Positions 60,399-64,000 of a stretch of DNA of 64,000 nucleotides are shown piece after piece; the stretch's first letter is position 1; each line of letters opens with the position of its first letter. Under the pieces are notes generated by a model. That model was not told where the DNA came from, made no database searches, and was given only the letters and a program-made list of their open reading frames with translations. The position numbers and the translations under genes were made by a program. Source of the stretch: an uncultured Clostridia bacterium (GTDB lineage: Bacteria > Bacillota > Clostridia > Oscillospirales > Ruminococcaceae); NCBI GenBank assembly GCA_947600065.1, contig CANQFZ010000001.1:1-64000 (forward strand), in the 5' to 3' direction.

Positions 60399-62276
60399 AT
60401 GGGATTATTGTCGGAAAATAAGCTCGCTATCGAATCGGAAAAAATTTCCGAAAAAGCAAATAAAACTGTTTTAGGAACAAAAAAGCAAACGCGAACTTCC
60501 GTTATGAAAGGGGTGCCCGTTCTGCAAAACAAACCTGTCCTCAGAAGCAGAGACAACACCTCTGTCTTAAATCAAAGCCAGACCTATGTCCGCAGAACCG
60601 TCAGAGAAAAGCCGCGTTCCACGCCCGTCAGATTTATAGCTCTCGGGGGGCTTAATGAAATAGGAAAGAACCTCTATGTTTACGAGTGTTCTAACGATAT
60701 GTTCATAGTTGACTGCGGAATTGCTTTTCCCGATGAAGAAATGCTCGGAGTAGACCTTGTTGTGCCCGATTTCACCTATATCGAAAAGAACAAGGAAAAA
60801 TTAAGAGGAATTGTCATAACCCACGGACACGAAGACCATATCGGCGGACTTCCTTATCTACTAAAAAAAATAAACGTTCCCGTATACGGCACAAGACTGA
60901 CTTTAGGACTTGTCGAGGGAAAACTCAAAGAACACGGGCTGCTTTCGTCCGTTTCGCTCAATGTTGTAGAACCCCGCCGGAATGTCAGAATGGGCTGTAT
61001 GAGCGTTGAGTTTATCAGGGTCAATCACTCGATCCCCGATTCCTGCGCGGTAGCTATTCATACCCCTGCTGGAGTTATAGTACACACGGGCGACTTTAAA
61101 GTTGACTATACGCCTATAGAGGGCGGAATTATAGACCTTGCAAGATTCGGAGAGCTTGGAAACAGAGGCGTTCTTGCGCTTATGAGCGAAAGCACGAATG
61201 TAGAACGCCCCGGATATACGAAAAGCGAGCGTTCTGTCGGCGAGAGCTTTCATGGGCTTTTCGACAGGGCGGAGGGCAGAAGAATAATCATCGCGACATT
61301 TTCGAGCAATATCCACAGGATACAGCAGATAATAAACGAAGCCGTAAGACACGGCCGCAGGGTAGCTGTCTCGGGACGAAGCATGACGAATGTCATAGCA
61401 AAGGCAGTAGAGCTGAATTATATAAGCGTTCCCGACAATACCCTCATTGATATAGACGAAGTAAATAACTACGATCCCGAAGAGCTTGTAATTGCCACAA
61501 CGGGAAGTCAGGGCGAACCGCTTTCAGCTCTTTCGAGAATGTCGAGCGGCGATCATAAGCAGGTAACTATAACCCCTAATGATTTTATAATCATATCCGC
61601 AAACCCCATACCGGGAAACGAAAAGCTGGTTACAAAGGTCGTAAACGAGCTTATGAAGCAGGGCGCGGAGGTCATCTACGAAAGTATGTACGAAGTCCAT
61701 GTTTCGGGACACGCCTGCCAGGAAGAACTTAAAATGATGATCTCCCTTACAAAGCCGAAATTCTTTGTTCCTATCCACGGAGAATATAAGCACCTCAAAA
61801 AGCATACCATCTTAGCTCACGGAATGGGTATCCCCGAAGACAACACGTTTATCGCGGGTCTTGGCGACGTTCTTGAAACGGACGGAGTGGATATGAAATT
61901 TGCGGGGGTCGTTCCGAGCGGAATGGTCATGGTAGACGGCTCGGGAGTAGGCGACGTAGGAAGCGTTGTTCTCCGCGACAGAAAACACCTCTCCGAGGAC
62001 GGCGTTATAATCGTTGTCGCAACAATCGACCGCGAAAGCGGAAAGACTGTCGCAGGACCAGATATAGTGTCAAGGGGATTTGTCTATGTCCGCGAGAGCG
62101 AAGAATTGTTAGAAGAAGCAAGAGAGGTCGTAAAGAACATAATGGACGACCTTCTTGAAAGAAATGTCCGCGAGTGGGGAAATATAAAGTCAGCCATGCG
62201 CGACGGGCTCTCGGATTATATCTATTCAAAGACAAAAAGAAGCCCTATGATACTTCCGATAATAATGGAGATTTGA
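60399..62276 (+). CDS. rnj: Ribonuclease J
   Basis: Metallo-beta-lactamase-fold 5'-3' exo/endonuclease of RNA decay. The start at 60399 follows AAAGGA; the track start is upstream of it. A basic N-terminal extension of about 75 residues (KKQTRTSVMKG, YVRRTVREKPRS) precedes the core, which begins VRFIALGGLNEIGKN. Metal motif HGHEDHIGG, HTGDFKVD, the beta-CASP segment (ATFSSNIHRIQQ, ATTGSQGEPLSALSRM) and PIHGEYKHLKKH follow, then the C-terminal domain. The 625-residue length exceeds the usual 555 because of the extension. Confidence 0.94.
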   Translation: MGLLSENKLAIESEKISEKANKTVLGTKKQTRTSVMKGVPVLQNKPVLRSRDNTSVLNQSQTYVRRTVREKPRSTPVRFIALGGLNEIGKNLYVYECSNDMFIVDCGIAFPDEEMLGVDLVVPDFTYIEKNKEKLRGIVITHGHEDHIGGLPYLLKKINVPVYGTRLTLGLVEGKLKEHGLLSSVSLNVVEPRRNVRMGCMSVEFIRVNHSIPDSCAVAIHTPAGVIVHTGDFKVDYTPIEGGIIDLARFGELGNRGVLALMSESTNVERPGYTKSERSVGESFHGLFDRAEGRRIIIATFSSNIHRIQQIINEAVRHGRRVAVSGRSMTNVIAKAVELNYISVPDNTLIDIDEVNNYDPEELVIATTGSQGEPLSALSRMSSGDHKQVTITPNDFIIISANPIPGNEKLVTKVVNELMKQGAEVIYESMYEVHVSGHACQEELKMMISLTKPKFFVPIHGEYKHLKKHTILAHGMGIPEDNTFIAGLGDVLETDGVDMKFAGVVPSGMVMVDGSGVGDVGSVVLRDRKHLSEDGVIIVVATIDRESGKTVAGPDIVSRGFVYVRESEELLEEAREVVKNIMDDLLERNVREWGNIKSAMRDGLSDYIYSKTKRSPMILPIIMEI

Positions 62277-62313
62277 CATAGACAAAAAGCCGAATTAAAA
62301 AGGCGGTGATAGT

Positions 62314-64000
62314 TTGAGAAATTTTTACAGGAGCAATGTTCTTCTTGCGATAGTATGCGCGCTTATTGTCGCGGTTATTGTGATAGACGTATATGTTTTC
62401 AGACATGAGCCTGTTATTTTCTGGATATCGCTCCCGCTCCTGCTGGGAGTTTCGGGCGTAGCTCTGGGAAAACTGTTTCAAATCAGACAGAGCGAGTTTC
62501 GTTATTTTGAGCAGCTTTCCGACGAGATAAAGGGCGCTCAGAGAAATTCGCTCGTAGATTTCCCAATGCCCATGGCTATAGTTGACAACAACAGAACCGT
62601 TATCTGGAGCAACGACAACTTTAATGAGGAGTTTTTCACTCCCAATGAAGAACAGTATTCTATAGACGACGTTACGGAAATGCCGCTCGCGCTGTTTGGC
62701 GCAGAGGGCAGGGAAATACGCTTCGAGGACAAGTGGTTTAGGGTATACTCAAATCCTCACAGCTACAGCGTTGATGAAAAGATACTGAAAAAACAGCTTT
62801 TCGAGCCCGAACAGCCCGAACAGGACAACGAGACCATAACTATGCTCATTTTCCGCGATATAACCAACTTTAAAAAGCTGAAAATGACGCACGAAAAATC
62901 GAAGCCTATCGTTATGATAGTTATGGTAGACAACTATGAGGAGCTGCTTTCGGGTGCAAAGGAAAGTGAAAGAGCATATGTCACCATACAAGTTGACAGG
63001 CTTATAGAGGAATATTTTGCGGAAAAAAAGGCAGTTCTTAAAAAAATAACGGGCGACAAATTTCTTATCGTTCTCGAAAGGCAGTACCTCGATGAAATGA
63101 TAAGCGAAAAGATGTCGCTTATAAATAAAGCTCACGAAATTATCGTCCGCGACAGAGCCGCAGTTACGCTTTCTATAGGCGTCGGCGATACGGCAGAGTC
63201 ATTGGCACAGGGCGAGAGGTTCGCCAGCGAGATGATAGAAAAGGCTCTCGAAAGAGGCGGCGACCAGGCGCTTATAAAGACCGCGAACGGCTTTAATGCG
63301 TTCGGCGCTGCGTCACCCGGCAGAGAGCGCACGGGAAAAGTAAAGATACGTCTTGCGGCGGAAAATATCAAGAGCCTTATAAGTACCGCAGATACTGTGT
63401 ACATAATGGGACACAGCTATGCGGATTTCGACAGCGCCGGCTCAGCTATAGGGCTTACCTGCGCGATAAGAAGATTGGGCATACCCGCGTATACCGTCGC
63501 TTGGTTTAGAGATGAAACAAAGACAAACGCAAAAGCCCTTTTTGATAAGTTCAGCGATTATGATACTTCCGTTGCTATCGAGCCCGAGGAAGCAAAAAAA
63601 TGGATAACGGACAAGTCAGTGCTTATAGTCGTTGATACGCATATCTTGAAAAAGCTTGAGGACAAAGAGCTTTATGAAATGGCAAAGAAAAACCGCGTGG
63701 TCATAGTCGATCATCACAGGCTGAGCGCGGGGGCAATAACCGAGTTCGGCGTAAGATGCCAGGAAAGCAACGCCTCGTCCGCTGCAGAGCTCGTGACAGA
63801 GCTTATACAGTATTTCAGCGCGGACGCGCTTATAAATGCGCGCGAGGCAGAGGCTCTTCTTGCGGGCATAATGCTCGACACAAAGGACTTTGTTATGCGC
63901 TCGGGAGTTTCAACGTTTGAAGCCGCAGCTTATCTTAAAAAGCAGGGCGCGGACACTATCACCGTTAAAAAGCTGTTCGACACCACTATTGAAAACAAGA
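62314..64000 (+). CDS. gdpP: Cyclic-di-AMP phosphodiesterase GdpP (partial, runs off the window)
   Basis: Absent from the track because it is open at the window edge and starts with TTG (after GGCGGTGAT). At least 562 residues are present. Two membrane helices (VLLAIVCALIVAVIVIDVYVF and PVIFWISLPLLLGVSGVAL), a PAS-like domain with FPMPMAIVDNNRTVIWSN, a degenerate GGDEF domain (ITGDKFLIVLE) and the DHH domain with MGHSYADFDSAGSAIG, VVDTH, VIVDHHR and ESNASSAAELV. It degrades c-di-AMP, a signal controlling osmolyte transport and wall integrity. It starts 37 bases after the RNase J gene, on the same strand. rplI and dnaB often follow this gene in Firmicutes, outside this window. Confidence 0.92.
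   Translation, partial: MRNFYRSNVLLAIVCALIVAVIVIDVYVFRHEPVIFWISLPLLLGVSGVALGKLFQIRQSEFRYFEQLSDEIKGAQRNSLVDFPMPMAIVDNNRTVIWSNDNFNEEFFTPNEEQYSIDDVTEMPLALFGAEGREIRFEDKWFRVYSNPHSYSVDEKILKKQLFEPEQPEQDNETITMLIFRDITNFKKLKMTHEKSKPIVMIVMVDNYEELLSGAKESERAYVTIQVDRLIEEYFAEKKAVLKKITGDKFLIVLERQYLDEMISEKMSLINKAHEIIVRDRAAVTLSIGVGDTAESLAQGERFASEMIEKALERGGDQALIKTANGFNAFGAASPGRERTGKVKIRLAAENIKSLISTADTVYIMGHSYADFDSAGSAIGLTCAIRRLGIPAYTVAWFRDETKTNAKALFDKFSDYDTSVAIEPEEAKKWITDKSVLIVVDTHILKKLEDKELYEMAKKNRVVIVDHHRLSAGAITEFGVRCQESNASSAAELVTELIQYFSADALINAREAEALLAGIMLDTKDFVMRSGVSTFEAAAYLKKQGADTITVKKLFDTTIENK

Noticed and set aside
60148-60474. 108-aa ORF in the RNase J leader
   Set aside because: It overlaps the RNase J start in another frame, is unusually rich in Phe/Ile/Cys from T-rich DNA and has no ribosome binding site.

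Overview
The window looks like chromosome from a mid-GC, spore-forming Firmicute of class Clostridia, probably Oscillospiraceae/Ruminococcaceae. The support is a SpoIVB-type sporulation protease, an hrcA-grpE-dnaK-dnaJ operon under a CIRCE operator, RNase J, GdpP, HflX, a fab/acc type II fatty acid cluster, SigA promoters (TTGACA-17-TATAAT) before many genes and strong GGAGG ribosome binding sites. Family-level placement is inference. No rRNA, tRNA, transposase, prophage or CRISPR array was seen.

Layout. 0.25-2.8 kb: nadB-nadC plus a small FakA-like domain protein (minus). 3-7 kb: hflX (plus), a galactokinase-family protein lacking catalytic residues, and a RodA/FtsW-family protein. 7.1-8.0 kb: repeat-rich spacer. 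8-15.5 kb: minus-strand operon fabH-fabG-fabF-accB-fabZ-accC-accD-accA-acpP. 15.8-20.1 kb: divergent fabD-aroE-aroK-amidohydrolase-fumarase alpha. 20.1-22.4 kb: repeat block, then an ECF sigma/anti-sigma pair. 22.5-26.2 kb: pgk-tpiA-gpmI. 26.4-30.2 kb: leucine-rich-repeat lipoprotein and a degenerate GGDEF/EAL protein. 30.7-36.6 kb: heat-shock operon with a DUF4241 gene inserted between dnaK and dnaJ. 36.7-40.5 kb: tmcAL-murL-murD, divergent from ackA. 41.9-42.3 kb: a compact Fst/par-like type I toxin-antitoxin locus with a second, orphan antitoxin RNA. 42.4-51.4 kb: XRE regulator, mreBCD-pbp2-minD-mgsA, MATE transporter, recO. 51.6-55.8 kb: DUF1508 protein, asnB, cysteine desulfurase-like protein and DUF3343 protein. 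56.3-64 kb: ClpC-like ATPase without M domain, spoIVB, RNase J and gdpP (runs off the window).

Most genes are housekeeping: NAD synthesis, membrane lipid synthesis, lower glycolysis, proteostasis, and cell-wall elongation (RodA, MreBCD, PBP2, MurD). Two features stand out. First, the toxin-antitoxin locus at 41.9-42.3 kb: a 28-residue Fst-like membrane peptide converges on a small RNA that shares two short direct repeats with the toxin mRNA start region and shares its terminator. A second RNA has the same promoter and terminator but a different core. Second, the intergenic spaces carry a mosaic repeat family built from degenerate 7-bp units (GAGGTAA/GAGGCTA and their complements), recurring spacer modules, terminal inverted repeats and decayed copies of the start of an ECF sigma factor gene.
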